Under the pieces are notes generated by a model. The model was not told where the DNA came from and did not search any database. It saw only the letters and a list, made by a program, of their open reading frames with translations. A DNA stretch of 18,722 nucleotides from Acidimicrobiaceae bacterium (GTDB lineage Bacteria; Actinomycetota; Acidimicrobiia; Acidimicrobiales; MedAcidi-G1). The position numbers and the translations under genes are program-made. Positions 1 through 7,618 of the stretch are shown piece by piece. Where the stretch lies: NCBI GenBank assembly GCA_002699725.1, contig PACE01000028.1, positions 1-18,722 of the forward strand, written 5' to 3'. The first letter of the stretch is position 1; every line of letters begins with the position of its first letter.

Positions 1-312
1 GGCGTCGAACAGGGCTTCGACTCCGGTGTCATGGCGCTCTACCAGAAGTGCCCCCACCTCGGCTGCCGGGTCCCGAACTGCGTGTCGTCCCAATGGTTTG
101 AGTGCCCCTGCCACGGCTCGCAGTACAACCAGGTCGGCGAGAAGCGGGGTGGCCCCGCCCCCCGTGGCATGGACCGCTTCGCCGTCTCCGTCGACGGCGG
201 CGTCCTCGTCGTCGACACCGGCACCATTGTCCAGGGCCCGCCCATCGGCACCAACACCACCGGCCAGGAGGCCGAGGGCCCGAACTGTATCGGCGAGGCG
301 GGCGGGCACTAG
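1..312 (+). CDS. Rieske [2Fe-2S] protein, C-terminal part (5' truncated by window edge)
   Basis: The reading frame is open from base 1 and ends at TAG 310-312, giving 103 residues of a C-terminal Rieske domain. Box 1 is CPHLGC (first Cys at base 49) and box 2 is CPCHGSQYN. One Cys and one His in each box ligate the [2Fe-2S] cluster, and the second Cys of each box normally forms the stabilising disulphide. The GPAP segment after box 2 and the 'HGSQYN' wording resemble b6f/bc-type Rieske proteins, whereas actinobacterial QcrA usually has HQSQF in this place (recalled knowledge). An additional Cys lies between the boxes (VPNC). The role is electron transfer from quinol to cytochrome c in a quinol:cytochrome c oxidoreductase, on the outer face of the membrane. 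The N-terminal membrane anchor lies outside the window. The following gene is a cytochrome c, which supports this role. A Rieske subunit of another oxidoreductase is less likely. Confidence 0.93.
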   Translation, partial: GVEQGFDSGVMALYQKCPHLGCRVPNCVSSQWFECPCHGSQYNQVGEKRGGPAPRGMDRFAVSVDGGVLVVDTGTIVQGPPIGTNTTGQEAEGPNCIGEAGGH

Positions 313-321
313 CCCCCCGGT

Positions 322-326
322 AGGAG
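322..326 (+). promoter_or_regulatory. Ribosome binding site for the diheme cytochrome c
   Basis: AGGAG lies 13 bases before the ATG at 340, within the 27-base gap after the Rieske stop. The spacing is somewhat long, but it is the only purine-rich match before the first ATG and it supports the 340 start over the ATG at 349. Confidence 0.5.
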
Positions 327-339
327 ACCTGAGACCGAG

Positions 340-1551
340 ATGCTTCCGATGATCCTCGCAGCGAGCACCCAGCGCACGATCGGCTGGGTCCTCGCCGTCG
401 TCGTCATAGTCGGGTTCCTCGTGTACCTGCTCTTCAGCTTCCGGATCGGCAAGAGGGAGCTCGGTTCCGAAGTCGAACTGGCCGCCAACCGCAAGCCGTA
501 CTTCGACGACGACGAACTCGAGACCTTCCGCCTCGACCGGGCGCTGGTCTGGTCCCTCGTGACCCTCACCGCCGTTTCGATGATCCTGCCCGTGTACTGG
601 CTCATGGAGCCCACCCGCCAGGAGAACGCCATCGTCGACTGGGTTCAGCGCTTCGAAAAGCGCGGCGCCCGGAACTTCGAGGACGCCTGTTCCTCCTGCC
701 ACGGACCCGCCGGCGTCGGTGGCGTCGCCGCCTTCACACTGGTCGACACCGAAGGTGCCTTCGTTGCACAGGTCGAGTGGAAGGCACCCGCCCTCACCAC
801 GGTGCTGTCGCGTTTCGACGAGGCCGAGGTCCAGCACGTCCTCGACTACGGCCGGCCCGGCACGCCGATGCCCGCATGGGGCCTTCCCGGCGGTGGCCCG
901 ATGACCTCCCAACAGGTCGAACAGTTGATCGTCTACCTGCGGTCGATCCAACTCGACCAGGAAACAGCCACAGCCCAGATCAAGTCCGGCATAGTCGCAG
1001 GTGCTAGGACCATCGTCACCGCAGCCGACGCTGAACTCACCGACGCCACCGATATCGAAGCCGCCGCCGAGGCCTGGCTGGCACAGGCATCCGACCCGAC
1101 CAGCGACGACTACCTCCGCTACGGCGAGTTGATCTTCAACAACCCGGCCGCCCAGGGCGCCAACTCGTGCGCCCGCTGCCACACGCCCGGATCCTCCTTC
1201 GGCGCAGTGGATGAGGCCACGACGGCAGAACTGATCGAGAACTGGCCCAAACTGGTCGAGTCCGGAATCCTCACCGGCTGGCAAGCGGCACAAGGACACG
1301 TCGGCCCGAGCCTCGAAGGCGTCGCTGCCCACTTCCCGACAGCGGCGAGGCAGGAAGAGTTCGTCCGCATCGGATCCGAGGTGGGGGTTGGTTTCGGTAA
1401 CGCCCGCAGCGGCACCGGCATGATGCCCGGCTTCGGTGGACGCGTGGACGCTGATGTCATCGACTACGACACGGGAGGCGACGCCATCTACAGCCGCATC
1501 CTGACGCCTGAACAGATCGCAGCCGTCGTGGCCTACGAGAGGAGCCGGTGA
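340..1551 (+). CDS. Membrane-anchored diheme cytochrome c, probable cytochrome subunit of a bc-type complex
   Basis: The protein has 403 residues with two hydrophobic helices near the N-terminus (about 13-33 and 68-88), separated by a charged and probably cytoplasmic loop. Two cytochrome c domains follow. Heme motifs are CSSCH (Cys117-His121) and CARCH (Cys277-His281). Candidate distal Met ligands are Met177 in GTPMPAWG and Met361/Met362 in GTGMMPGF. Each domain therefore has its own axial Met, as expected for class I c-type domains facing the outside. It most likely accepts electrons from the adjacent Rieske protein and hands them to a terminal oxidase. The two-helix anchor differs from actinobacterial QcrC, where I recall the anchor being C-terminal. 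A CcoP-like oxidase subunit is an alternative, but the Rieske neighbour favours a bc complex. Its stop overlaps the next gene (TGATG at 1549-1553). Confidence 0.85.
   Translation: MLPMILAASTQRTIGWVLAVVVIVGFLVYLLFSFRIGKRELGSEVELAANRKPYFDDDELETFRLDRALVWSLVTLTAVSMILPVYWLMEPTRQENAIVDWVQRFEKRGARNFEDACSSCHGPAGVGGVAAFTLVDTEGAFVAQVEWKAPALTTVLSRFDEAEVQHVLDYGRPGTPMPAWGLPGGGPMTSQQVEQLIVYLRSIQLDQETATAQIKSGIVAGARTIVTAADAELTDATDIEAAAEAWLAQASDPTSDDYLRYGELIFNNPAAQGANSCARCHTPGSSFGAVDEATTAELIENWPKLVESGILTGWQAAQGHVGPSLEGVAAHFPTAARQEEFVRIGSEVGVGFGNARSGTGMMPGFGGRVDADVIDYDTGGDAIYSRILTPEQIAAVVAYERSR
1540..1544 (+). promoter_or_regulatory. Ribosome binding site deciding the start at 1551
   Basis: AGGAG ends six bases before the ATG at 1551 but only three before the in-frame GTG at 1548. 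The better spacing, together with the TGATG stop/start overlap seen throughout the cluster, favours ATG 1551 as the start of the next gene. Confidence 0.6.
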
Positions 1552-2561
1552 TGGGCATGTCCACCACGCTCGCCGGCATCGCCTGGGACCCGAACATCGC
1601 CGGCACGCTGGCCGTGCTCACCGGAGTCGCCGTCCTGATGGGCTCGGTCTGGTTCCTCGTCGCCTCCAATTCCGGCATCCGCGTTGGCACCCTGATCGCG
1701 TTCGCAGCGTTCTTCGGGTGGATGTTCGTCATGAGCACGACCTGGTGGATGTACGGCAAGGGCTGGCAGGGCGACAGCCCCTCGTGGCAGACGGTCGACA
1801 TCAACGTGGGCGACCTCGGCGCCAGCGGCCTTCCCAGGGCACGGGAGCTGCCGAACCCCGACGAGCTGAACACCGGCTACGAACTGGTGGTCCTGTCGGG
1901 CAACGCACGGGCGACGGCCGAATACGACACTCTTCCCACCGCCGCCGACAACCCTGACCTCAGCGCCGCCGACCTCGCTGCCCTGCAGGCCGACCGCCAG
2001 GTCCGCAACGAGTCCGTGACCCGTTCGGAACTGGCCACCGTGTCCCCCGGTCTTACCGACGCCGCCGGCTGGGACGACCTCAACGGATGGCGACTGTTGC
2101 CCACCACCCAGGCCGGAGATTCCCAGGCCCAGGCGTCGGCCGACATCCTGGCTCACCCCGACCTCGGATTCGTGAGTTCCGCAGACTTCAAGTTGCTCGA
2201 CGCCTACACCACCGGCGGCAAGCCCCGCCTCGGCGAGGATGCCAGCCGGATCGACCGGATCACCCACTGGATCGCCAACTCGGCCCGCATCACGCACCCG
2301 ACCCGCTACTCGGTCGTCCAACTCCAGCGGGTGCTCGACCAGCCGACGATCGCCGGCGAGGCTCCACCCCGTCCGATCGTCGACGAGGCCGAGCCCGTCG
2401 TGTCAGTCATCATGGTCCGCGACCTCGGGTCCGTCCGACTGCGGCCGGCACTCGTCATGGTCGGCTCCCTGATGGTCTTCCTTGCCCTGTGCTACTGGCT
2501 CCACGTCCGGGACAAGGAAGACATGGCACGCCGCAAGGAGTTCGAAGTAGCAAGGGCCTGA
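1551..2561 (+). CDS. Unassigned three-helix membrane protein between cytochrome c and nuoA
   Basis: I do not recognise this 336-residue protein as a named family. It has two N-terminal hydrophobic helices (about 17-38 and 44-66), a soluble region of roughly 230 residues (67-296) and one C-terminal helix (about 298-318) followed by a basic tail. The positive-inside rule (Arg44 in the short loop, Arg/Lys-rich C-tail) suggests an external N-terminus and central domain and a cytoplasmic C-terminus. The central region has no Cys pairs, CXXCH or other cofactor motif that I can see. The start is ATG 1551, which shares its A with the cytochrome c stop, so the two genes are probably translationally coupled. 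This position suggests an accessory or assembly subunit of the preceding Rieske/cytochrome c complex, but that is inference. A 56-base gap separates it from nuoA. A GTG at 1548 is a possible alternative start. Confidence 0.75.
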   Translation: MGMSTTLAGIAWDPNIAGTLAVLTGVAVLMGSVWFLVASNSGIRVGTLIAFAAFFGWMFVMSTTWWMYGKGWQGDSPSWQTVDINVGDLGASGLPRARELPNPDELNTGYELVVLSGNARATAEYDTLPTAADNPDLSAADLAALQADRQVRNESVTRSELATVSPGLTDAAGWDDLNGWRLLPTTQAGDSQAQASADILAHPDLGFVSSADFKLLDAYTTGGKPRLGEDASRIDRITHWIANSARITHPTRYSVVQLQRVLDQPTIAGEAPPRPIVDEAEPVVSVIMVRDLGSVRLRPALVMVGSLMVFLALCYWLHVRDKEDMARRKEFEVARA

Positions 2562-2617
2562 TCCGGTGACTTCAGTGATCACCTTCTCGAGCCTCGCCAA
2601 CAGGGTGGGTATCTGAC
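2562..2617 (+). other. Spacer before the nuo operon with a GTGATCAC palindrome
   Basis: This 56-base gap is the longest inside the block from the cytochrome c gene to nuoN. It contains the 8-base palindrome GTGATCAC at 2575-2582 and a possible weak hairpin between GGTGA (2565-2569) and TCACC (2579-2583). There is no T-tract, so it is not a clear intrinsic terminator. I see no convincing -35/-10 pair, so nuo may be read through from the upstream genes or driven by a promoter I cannot identify. Confidence 0.35.
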
Positions 2618-3097
2618 GTGTTGGGTCAGTACCTGCCGGTCATGGCACTGCTCGTCCTCGCCGTCCTCTTCGCGGCGCTCAGCTTCGGGGCTTCCAGGCT
2701 CCTGGCGCCGCGGCGGCCCCACGACAGGAAGCTCGCCCCCTACGAGTGCGGGATCATCCCGTCCCGGGAGGCGCCAGAGCGGTTCCCGGTGCGCTTCTAC
2801 CTCGTGGCGATGATCTTCATCGTGTTCGACATCGAGATCATCTTCTTCTATCCGTGGGCCGTGGCCCACCGGGATATCGGGCTCTTCGGCCTGGTCGCAG
2901 TGTTGGTGTTCTCGGTCGCCGTGTTCGAGTCGTTCGTGTACCTCATCGGCAACGGGGCCCTCGAGTGGGGTCCGATCGCCGAGGTCCGCCAGGCGGCGTC
3001 CCGTCGCCTTGGGAGCGATCTGGTTCGACCGGGCGTGCGCCAGGTCGGCCTCGAGGGCTACAAGGTCGATGGTCCGACGGACACGAGCGCCGCCTGA
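2618..3097 (+). CDS. nuoA: NADH-quinone oxidoreductase subunit A
   Basis: NuoA (159 residues) is the small three-helix membrane subunit at the junction of the two arms of complex I, next to the quinone cavity. Helix 1 is in the N-terminal 25 residues. The conserved loop carries YECGIIP (Tyr42-Cys44), and helix 2 contains the family signature [11 protein letters not shown] with Asp71 and Glu73. The third helix follows at about residues 88-110, then a charged C-terminal tail of about 45 residues. GTG 2618 is chosen because it restores the expected N-terminus MLGQYLP; ATG 2642 would cut into helix 1. The Shine-Dalgarno sequence is weak. The stop shares one base with the nuoB start (TGATG at 3095-3099). 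A second, divergent copy of this gene begins at 18478. Confidence 0.95.
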   Translation: MLGQYLPVMALLVLAVLFAALSFGASRLLAPRRPHDRKLAPYECGIIPSREAPERFPVRFYLVAMIFIVFDIEIIFFYPWAVAHRDIGLFGLVAVLVFSVAVFESFVYLIGNGALEWGPIAEVRQAASRRLGSDLVRPGVRQVGLEGYKVDGPTDTSAA

Positions 3098-3702
3098 TGG
3101 CCCGAGTCCCGATCCTCGGCGACATCTCCGGCGTCCTCGACGAGGGCCTCGAGGGTCTCGAGCACAATTTCGTCACCGCCCGCATCGAGGACCTCGTCAA
3201 GTGGTCCCGGGCTCGCAGTTGCTGGCCGGCCACCTTCGGCCTGGCCTGCTGTGCCATCGAGATGATGGCCACCGGCGCCGCCCACTATGACCTGGCCCGC
3301 TACGGCATGGAGGTCTTCCGGGCCTCTCCCCGACAGGCCGACCTCATGATCGTCGCCGGACGCGTCTCCCAGAAGATGGCCCCGGTGCTGCGCCAGATCT
3401 ATGACCAGATGATGGAGCCCAAGTGGGTCATCTCGATGGGCGTCTGCGCATCGAGCGGCGGCATGTTCAACAATTATGCCATCGTGCAGGGCGTTGACCA
3501 GGTGGTGCCGGTCGACATCTACGCCCCGGGCTGCCCGCCCGGCCCCGAGACCCTGATGCACGCCATCCTCACCCTGCACGACAAGATCCTCACCGGCGAG
3601 CTCACGAGCCGTCGTGAGCAGACTGGTGCCGGCGCCGGCTTCGACCTCGCCGACTTTCCCGCTCCCGAACCGCCCGCCCCCGAACCGGAGGAGGCTCCGT
3701 GA
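3097..3702 (+). CDS. nuoB: NADH-quinone oxidoreductase subunit B (cluster N2)
   Basis: NuoB (201 residues) carries the terminal [4Fe-4S] cluster N2, which reduces quinone. All four ligands are visible: the adjacent pair Cys51-Cys52 in GLACCAIEM, Cys117 in GVCASSGG and Cys146 in [11 protein letters not shown] 3097 is chosen as the start because it overlaps the nuoA stop and gives a typical NuoB N-terminus; the frame is open further upstream, but that part is a shadow of nuoA. The C-terminus ends in a Pro/Glu-rich tail (about residues 183-201) that is probably flexible. The gene overlaps nuoC by four bases (GTGA at 3699-3702). It works with NuoD to form the quinone-binding pocket at the arm junction. 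Confidence 0.97.
   Translation: MARVPILGDISGVLDEGLEGLEHNFVTARIEDLVKWSRARSCWPATFGLACCAIEMMATGAAHYDLARYGMEVFRASPRQADLMIVAGRVSQKMAPVLRQIYDQMMEPKWVISMGVCASSGGMFNNYAIVQGVDQVVPVDIYAPGCPPGPETLMHAILTLHDKILTGELTSRREQTGAGAGFDLADFPAPEPPAPEPEEAP
3687..3694 (+). promoter_or_regulatory. Strong ribosome binding site for nuoC
   Basis: GGAGGAGG lies within the end of nuoB, four bases before the nuoC GTG at 3699. It supports GTG as the nuoC start despite the overlap. Confidence 0.65.
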
Positions 3703-4205
3703 GCGAGACCGATGTCGCCACGGAGGCGCACGAGGATGCACCGGTCGCCTCGACGGCTCTGTTCGGACAGGCCGTGCTGTACCCCGACCGTGGCGCCTAC
3801 CTCGCCACGGTCGAATCCCTGCGCGACGAGGGCTACTGCACCGCCACCGACCTCACCGTCGTCGACTACCTGACCCACCCCGGTCGCAGCGGCCTCCCCG
3901 GCGGGGTCCAGCCCGAGCGTTTCGAGGTGGTGGTCGGCCTGTTCGACCATGCCCGCCGTGAACGCGTCCGCCTCCGCATCCAGGTGCCCGCCGACGACCC
4001 GACCGTACCTTCGCTGTTTGACCTCTTTCCCGGCACCGAGGCGATGGAACGCGAGGCCTGGGACCTCTTCGGCGTGTCCTTCGAGGGCCACCCCGACCAC
4101 AGCCGGATCCTGCTCCCCGAGGACTGGGTGGGGCATCCACTGCGTAAGGACGAGGGGATCGGTGCCATTCCCGTCCAGTTCAAGTCCGCATCGGACCGAC
4201 GGTGA
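3699..4205 (+). CDS. nuoC: NADH-quinone oxidoreductase subunit C (30 kDa)
   Basis: NuoC (168 residues, GTG start) is a peripheral-arm subunit without cofactors that packs against NuoD. The 30-kDa family signature is clear near the C-terminus: [17 protein letters not shown], then [18 protein letters not shown]. The protein is on the short side for the family, and about 25 N-terminal residues look unstructured and acidic. NuoC and NuoD are separate genes here, not fused as in E. coli. The start codon overlaps the nuoB stop (GTGA) and the stop overlaps the nuoD GTG (GTGA at 4202-4205), so nuoB, nuoC and nuoD are probably translationally coupled. Confidence 0.95.
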   Translation: MSETDVATEAHEDAPVASTALFGQAVLYPDRGAYLATVESLRDEGYCTATDLTVVDYLTHPGRSGLPGGVQPERFEVVVGLFDHARRERVRLRIQVPADDPTVPSLFDLFPGTEAMEREAWDLFGVSFEGHPDHSRILLPEDWVGHPLRKDEGIGAIPVQFKSASDRR

Positions 4206-5524
4206 GCGCCGAGGAGGCAACGGTGGCGGCCGTACGGCTCGACCTCGGTGACGATGAACGGGTCCGGCGTCGGGACGGCAGCGCCGTCCTCCGGATGACC
4301 GAGGTCGAGGCCGCCGACCTGGTCCTCGACCCCAGCGATCCGGTCACCGGCGAACGGGCCGACGAACGCATGATCCTCAACATGGGCCCTGCACACCCGT
4401 CGACCCACGGCGTGCTCCGGCTGCTGCTCGAGATGGAGGGCGAGACCGTCCTGCGTTCGAAGCCGATCATCGGCTACCTGCACACCGGCATGGAGAAGAC
4501 GGGCGAGAACCTCACCTTCCTCCAGGGCCCCACCAACGTCACCCGCATGGACTACGCCTCGCCGCTGTTCTCGGAACTGGTGTTCGCGTTGGCGACCGAG
4601 CAACTTCTCGGCATCGAGGTCCCGGAGCGCGCCACCTGGATCCGGATGCTCATGTGCGAGCTCAACCGGGTCGCCTCCCACCTGCTCTTCCAGGCCACCA
4701 ACGGCATGGACCTCGGCGCCGTCTCGATGATGATCTACGGCTGGCGAGAACGGGAGGAGGTGCTGCGCTTCTTCGAGAAGGTCACCGGCCTGCGGATGAA
4801 CCACAACTACATCCGCCCCGGAGGCGTCGCTGCCGACCTCTCTGACGGCTGGCAGGACGACGTCCGGCACCTGCTCGACATCATCCCACCCCGACTCGAC
4901 GAGTACGAGGTGCTGCTCAACGACCAGCCCATCTTCCGTGCCCGCCTCCAGGGCGTGGGCGTCCTCGCGCCCGCCGAGGCCCTGGCACTGTCGGCGACCG
5001 GTCCGATCCTGCGGGCCACCGGCTATGACTGGGACCTGCGCCGTGACGAGCCGTACCTCGCCTACGACCGGGTCGACTTCGACGTCGTCGTCGGCACGTG
5101 CGGCGACGCCTTCGACCGCTTCGCCGTCCGCCTCGAGGAGATCCGGCAGTCGCTGCACATCGTCGAACAGATCCTCGACCTCCTGCCCGACGGTGATTAC
5201 CGGACCCAGGACAAGAAGGTCACCCCGCCTCCGCGCGCCCGCATCGACGAGTCGATGGAGGCGCTGATCCACCACTTCAAGATCTTCACCGAGGGCTTCC
5301 ACGTCCCCGAGGGCGAGGTCTACGCAGCGGTGGAGTCGCCTCGAGGCGAGTTGGGCTGCTACCTCGTGTCCGACGGCGGACCGAAGCCGTACCGCATGCA
5401 CATCCGCGGCCCGAGCTTTGCCAACCTCCAGACGCTGCCCCACCTCATGCACGGCCGCCTCGTCGCCGACGCCGTCGCCGTCATCTCATCGGTCGACCCG
5501 ATCATGGGCGAGGTGGACCGCTGA
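4202..5524 (+). CDS. nuoD: NADH-quinone oxidoreductase subunit D (49 kDa, quinone site)
   Basis: NuoD (440 residues, GTG start) forms the quinone pocket with NuoB and is related to [NiFe] hydrogenase large subunits without the metal ligands. The hallmark GPAHPSTHGVLRL contains His65 and His69, and RMDY contains Tyr118. By spacing, His69 and Tyr118 correspond to the quinone headgroup ligands His38 and Tyr87 of Thermus Nqo4 (both 49 residues apart). GYLHTGMEK at 91-99 and the C-terminal end IMGEVDR are also typical. Compared with the shortest family members there is an extra charged N-terminal segment of about 55 residues; I recall actinobacterial NuoD proteins of similar total length. The stop shares a base with the nuoE ATG (TGATG). 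Confidence 0.96.
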   Translation: MSAEEATVAAVRLDLGDDERVRRRDGSAVLRMTEVEAADLVLDPSDPVTGERADERMILNMGPAHPSTHGVLRLLLEMEGETVLRSKPIIGYLHTGMEKTGENLTFLQGPTNVTRMDYASPLFSELVFALATEQLLGIEVPERATWIRMLMCELNRVASHLLFQATNGMDLGAVSMMIYGWREREEVLRFFEKVTGLRMNHNYIRPGGVAADLSDGWQDDVRHLLDIIPPRLDEYEVLLNDQPIFRARLQGVGVLAPAEALALSATGPILRATGYDWDLRRDEPYLAYDRVDFDVVVGTCGDAFDRFAVRLEEIRQSLHIVEQILDLLPDGDYRTQDKKVTPPPRARIDESMEALIHHFKIFTEGFHVPEGEVYAAVESPRGELGCYLVSDGGPKPYRMHIRGPSFANLQTLPHLMHGRLVADAVAVISSVDPIMGEVDR

Positions 5525-6183
5525 TGACGTACTTCACGGAGGCCAATGCCCGAACGGCGGCGGAGGTCATCGCCAACTACCCGCGCCCCAGGTCGGCCAT
5601 CATCCCGCTTCTGCACCTTGCGCAGGAGCAGGAGGGTTGGGTAACCCGCGACGCCATGGTCGAGATCGCCGAACTCACCGGCGCCACGCCCGCCGAGATC
5701 CTCGGGACAGGCTCGTTCTACGAGATGTTCAAGTTCCACCCGGTCGGCCGCTACGTCGTCAACGTGTGCACCAACATCTCCTGCCAACTGCTCGGTGGCG
5801 AAGAGTTGCTGCACCACGTCGAGGAGTCCCTGGGCGTCCACGCCGGGGGCACCACCGACGACGGGATGTTCACCGTCGAGGACGTCGAGTGCGTCGCCGC
5901 CTGCACCGAGGCACCGTGCTTCACCGTCAACTACCGCTACTTCCACCGGGCGGACCCCGACACCTTCGACGCCGTCGTCGACGACCTGCGCTCCGGCCGC
6001 AGCCCTCTGGCACGGGGCGCACAGGGCGACGACGGGCACGTGCCGGCACACGGCACCCTCGGCCGCCTCCGCCAGCACGTCCCGGACGACCGCCGTGCCG
6101 GAGTCGTGTCCCCCGAGGAGGCCGGCGAGGCACCCGTGTGGCTGCGGCCTGCACCCGCCACGGCAGGAGACTCCGATGGCTGA
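5524..6183 (+). CDS. nuoE: NADH-quinone oxidoreductase subunit E (cluster N1a)
   Basis: NuoE (219 residues) is the 24-kDa [2Fe-2S] subunit of the NADH-dehydrogenase module. A helical N-terminal domain (to about residue 75) is followed by a thioredoxin-like domain with the four N1a ligands: Cys82 and Cys87 (C-x4-C) and Cys123 and Cys127 (C-x3-C). Cys132 lies close by in TEAPC. The last roughly 50 residues form a polar extension, probably disordered; longer C-termini are known among actinobacterial NuoE. It sits beside FMN in NuoF and is thought to tune electron flow near the flavin. The ATG overlaps the nuoD stop, and the 3' end overlaps nuoF by eight bases. Confidence 0.95.
   Translation: MTYFTEANARTAAEVIANYPRPRSAIIPLLHLAQEQEGWVTRDAMVEIAELTGATPAEILGTGSFYEMFKFHPVGRYVVNVCTNISCQLLGGEELLHHVEESLGVHAGGTTDDGMFTVEDVECVAACTEAPCFTVNYRYFHRADPDTFDAVVDDLRSGRSPLARGAQGDDGHVPAHGTLGRLRQHVPDDRRAGVVSPEEAGEAPVWLRPAPATAGDSDG
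6165..6170 (+). promoter_or_regulatory. Ribosome binding site for nuoF
   Basis: AGGAGA ends five bases before ATG 6176, inside the end of nuoE. It fixes the nuoF start at 6176, although the frame is open several hundred bases further upstream. Confidence 0.7.
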
Positions 6184-7618
6184 GCCGACGACCGTGCACC
6201 CGGCCGGGATGGACTACGTGCCGCACGCGGCAGGCTTCGTCGCCAACGAGGGGCCGAAGTTGCTCACCAGTCGCTTCCCGTACGAGGACTCCTACACCCT
6301 CGACCGCGCCCTCGCCACAGGCGCCTATGTCGGCCTGAAGTCCGCACTCGGCCGGGCTCCGGACGACGTGCATGCTGAGGTCCGCGAGGCCACCCTGCTG
6401 GGCCGCGGTGGCGCCGGCTTCCCCGCCGGCGTCAAGTGGGGGTTCTGCCCCGAGGGCGTGTGGCCCCGCTACCTCGTCGTCAACGGCGACGAGAGCGAGC
6501 CCGGCACCTACAAGGACCGACTCCTCATGGAACGCGATCCGCACCAACTCATCGAGGGCTGCCTCATTGCCTGCTACGCCCTCGGCCTGTCGCAGTGCTT
6601 CCTCTACGTGCGCGGCGAGATGGCCCTCGCCCAGGAGCGGCTGGCTACAGCACTCAACGACGCCTACGCAGCCGGCTACGTCGGGCGCAACGTCTGCGAC
6701 ACCGACTTCTCCGTGGACATCACCCTCCACTGGGGCGCCGGCGCCTACATCGTCGGCGAGGAGACGGCTCTCATCGAGAGCCTCGAAGGCAACCGGGGGA
6801 TGCCCCGCCTCAAGCCGCCGTACTTCCCGGCGGCCATCGGCCTGTACGGCAAGCCCACGATCGTCAACAACGTCGAGACCCTCGCCAACCTGCCGTGGAT
6901 CCTTGAACACGGCGCCGCCGCCTACAAGGGCCACGGCTCCGAGGCATCGCCCGGCACCCGCCTCTTCGCCATCTCGGGCCATGTCGTGAGGCCGGGCGTG
7001 TACGAGGTCGAGCAGGGCGTCACCACGTTCCGCGACCTCTTCTACGGCGACAACTTCTGCCGCGGCATCCGGGACGGCAACGACCTCAAGGCGTTCATCC
7101 CCGGAGGAGCGTCGGCGCCGTGGTTCTTCGAAGAACAGCTCGACCTGCCCCTCGAGGCCCGTGACGTCGGTGCCGCCGGGTCGATGCTCGGCTCCGGGGC
7201 GATGGTCGTCATGGACCACACCACCGACATCGTGAAGGCCTGCCTGCGGGTCGTGCGGTTCTTCGCCCGCGAGTCGTGCGGCAAGTGCTCGCCCTGTCGG
7301 GAGGGCACCAGTTGGGAGGAGAAGATCCTCGAGCGCATCCTCGACGGCCACGGCCGGCCGGCCGACCTCGACCTGCTGCTCGATATCGGTGAGAACATCA
7401 GCCCCGGCCCGTACCCCGTCGCCGCACATGGGTCCGAGGGCCTCGACGCCGTGTCGTTCCCACCCCGGCAGACCACCATCTGCCCACTGGGCCCGTCGTC
7501 GGTGGCGCCGATCACGTCGGCGCTGCGCCGCTTCCGTTCCGAGTTCGAGGCCAGGATCACGCGCCGTGACAGCCTGTCCGTCCAGGCGGCTCCGGTCGCC
7601 GAGGGGGCCCCGGCATGA
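6176..7618 (+). CDS. nuoF: NADH-quinone oxidoreductase subunit F (NADH, FMN, cluster N3)
   Basis: NuoF (480 residues) oxidises NADH with FMN and passes electrons to [4Fe-4S] cluster N3. Visible motifs are the Gly-rich GRGGAGFPAGVKW (from Gly76), NGDESEPGT (103-111) and GAGAYIVGEETALIESLEG (187-205), which build the FMN/NADH site. N3 ligands are Cys368, Cys371 and Cys374 in CGKCSPCREGT, and Cys436 in TTICPLGPSS. The distance from Cys374 to Cys436 is 62 residues, against about 41 in E. coli NuoF, because of an insertion at about 409-434 (see findings). ATG 6176 is chosen from the AGGAGA site and the conserved N-terminal layout. The stop overlaps nuoG (ATGA). Confidence 0.96.
   Translation: MAEPTTVHPAGMDYVPHAAGFVANEGPKLLTSRFPYEDSYTLDRALATGAYVGLKSALGRAPDDVHAEVREATLLGRGGAGFPAGVKWGFCPEGVWPRYLVVNGDESEPGTYKDRLLMERDPHQLIEGCLIACYALGLSQCFLYVRGEMALAQERLATALNDAYAAGYVGRNVCDTDFSVDITLHWGAGAYIVGEETALIESLEGNRGMPRLKPPYFPAAIGLYGKPTIVNNVETLANLPWILEHGAAAYKGHGSEASPGTRLFAISGHVVRPGVYEVEQGVTTFRDLFYGDNFCRGIRDGNDLKAFIPGGASAPWFFEEQLDLPLEARDVGAAGSMLGSGAMVVMDHTTDIVKACLRVVRFFARESCGKCSPCREGTSWEEKILERILDGHGRPADLDLLLDIGENISPGPYPVAAHGSEGLDAVSFPPRQTTICPLGPSSVAPITSALRRFRSEFEARITRRDSLSVQAAPVAEGAPA

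Noticed and set aside
1548..1550. GTG 1548 as start of the unassigned membrane protein
   Set aside because: The spacing from AGGAG is only three bases; ATG 1551 has better spacing and the TGATG overlap.
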